From NCBI GenBank assembly GCA_012036375.1, contig JAAUOI010000159.1:1-6934 (forward strand): a DNA stretch of 6,934 nucleotides, in the 5' to 3' direction. Positions within the stretch are counted from its first letter, which is position 1. Every line of letters begins with the position of its first letter. Shown here piece by piece: positions 6,172 through 6,934 of this stretch. The translations under genes were made by a program, and so were the position numbers. The DNA comes from Allobrachymonas sp. Its GTDB lineage: Bacteria; Pseudomonadota; Gammaproteobacteria; Burkholderiales; Burkholderiaceae_C. The notes under the pieces are model-generated. The model made no database searches, had not been told where the DNA came from, and saw only the letters and a list, made by a program, of their open reading frames with translations.

Positions 6172-6856
6172 CAAGGCTTGGTGGTTTCGGGGCTTGTACC
6201 AGGCAAGATTGCGCCTTGATGGGCGATATGCGGCGCGACAGCAATTTTTTTGCCCGCTGCAGGCGCGGGCGGCGCGGATTGCGCTTTGGAGAGAATTTTG
6301 CCAGTGCCAAATTCTGGTGCAGACTCTTTACGCAGCACCGGCTGAGGGTGCGGTGCAAGCGCTGCACCTGAAAGTGAGGCTTTGCCAGAACCTTGAGCGA
6401 GCTGGCGTTTTCATCAGCGCTCAAGGCTTGGTAGGCTTGCCACTGGGCTTTACGCTGCTCGGGCGTGAGGCCGTCGGTTAATTCGCGGTGTTGGGCAAAG
6501 TTTTGCCGCGCCACATTGCGCTGCTGTGGGCTGAGCGTCACCCATTCGGTCATGCGGTTGTGCAGCTTGCTCTGTTGCGCAGCAGGCAGTTTGTCAAAAT
6601 CTTTGGCGACAGATTGCCACTTGCGCTTTTGATTCAAGCCCATGGCATCCCAGTGCGAGGCCAAGGGCTTGAGCGCTTTTTGCTCTGCCGTGCTGAGATC
6701 TTTCCAGTGAGGTTCGCTGCTGGGTGTTTGTTGGACGCTGTACGCAGAATGAAGGGGTTTACCGCGCACATCGGCTGTGACTTGTTGAGCCCATACCATA
6801 GGCACAGCCAAAGCCAGTGCACACAGGCCAGTGACGAGCAAGCTATCGGTGCGCAT
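6171..6856 (-). CDS. Exported DUF3106 family protein, frameshifted
   Basis: Predicted periplasmic protein of unknown function. The start is the ATG at 6854-6856, supported by AAAGGA 5 bases upstream; a longer reading from 6880 has no such site. Residues 1-24 form a Sec signal peptide (MRTDS, hydrophobic core, cleavage after VWA) that LepB would cut. The mature part has the DUF3106 pattern of regularly spaced Trp, Arg and Gln residues: WKDLSTAEQKALKPL, RKWQSVAKDF, RMTEWVTLSPQQRNVAR, LTPEQRKAQWQAYQALS. The literal frame then degenerates into a basic tail that runs through repeat copy C to 6107. Adding one base to the T4 run at 6408-6411 gives LSADEKRQLAQGSGKAS, an Ala/Pro-rich tail (SAPPAPAAGKK) and TGA at 6171-6173, making 228 residues. 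This end is followed directly by a hairpin. Function inside the envelope cannot be inferred. Confidence 0.8.
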
Positions 6857-6861
6857 TTTGA

Positions 6862-6867
6862 TCCTTT
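6862..6867 (-). promoter_or_regulatory. Ribosome binding site deciding the DUF3106 start
   Basis: AAAGGA on the minus strand, 5 bases before the ATG at 6856. It favours the MRTDS start, which places the signal peptide at the very N-terminus, over the upstream ATG at 6880. Confidence 0.65.
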
Positions 6868-6880
6868 GCCTGTGACTCAA

Positions 6881-6934
6881 TTACTGCGCGACGCCTGACG
6901 CATCTGATGCGCTGGAAGCACCCGAGACGCCGGA
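6881..6934 (-). CDS. 3' end of an unidentified gene upstream of the DUF3106 gene
   Basis: Reading from the window edge on the minus strand, one frame is open and gives 17 residues rich in Ser, Ala and Gly (SGVSGASSASDASGVAQ), ending at TAA (6883-6881). The stop is 24 bases before the DUF3106 start, typical operon spacing. From memory of related genomes, a DUF3619 gene behind a sigma factor gene often precedes DUF3106, but nothing in these residues identifies it. It is too short for a product call, and the frame itself is only probable. Confidence 0.4.
   Translation of the reverse strand, partial: SGVSGASSASDASGVAQ

Noticed and set aside
6488..6898. 136-codon + strand frame opposite the DUF3106 gene
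   Set aside because: The minus strand has a ribosome binding site, a signal peptide and the DUF3106 pattern. The + frame has none of these.

Overview
The window reads as ordinary chromosomal DNA of a betaproteobacterium, most likely Burkholderiales and Comamonadaceae-like. The basis is protein resemblance (LepB, RNase III, Era and CysB all look like that group), the lepA-lepB-DUF4845-rnc-era order, and a short repeat of the style common in that family. I made no database comparison. I see no phage, plasmid, CRISPR, tRNA or rRNA feature, and no obviously new biological system.

Left half, + strand (1-3772): the 3' end of lepA (ribosomal elongation factor 4), lepB (signal peptidase I), a small DUF4845 membrane protein, rnc (RNase III) and era (GTPase for 16S rRNA and 30S maturation). 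The genes are tightly packed (a TAATG overlap, then gaps of 39, 48 and 32 bases) and look like one operon for protein export and RNA/ribosome maturation. The usual next gene, recO, is missing. Instead the operon runs into convergent genes across a 31-bp-core repeat.

Right half, - strand (3859-6934), in transcription order: the last codons of an unidentified gene, an exported DUF3106 protein, a CysB-type LysR regulator of sulfur metabolism, and a YbdL-type methionine aminotransferase 29 bases downstream of it. The last two form a plausible sulfur-related pair.

Two themes stand out. First, three genes (lepA twice, the aminotransferase, the DUF3106 gene) carry single-base frameshifts, each at an A/T run exactly one base shorter than the conserved protein needs. 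This is the signature of homopolymer undercalling, or less likely of real decay. The automatic C-termini of the aminotransferase and DUF3106 proteins are therefore wrong, and corrected ends are given. Second, three copies of a quasi-palindromic repeat sit exactly at gene edges: one supplies the era start codon, one abuts the era stop codon, and one lies just beyond the DUF3106 stop.
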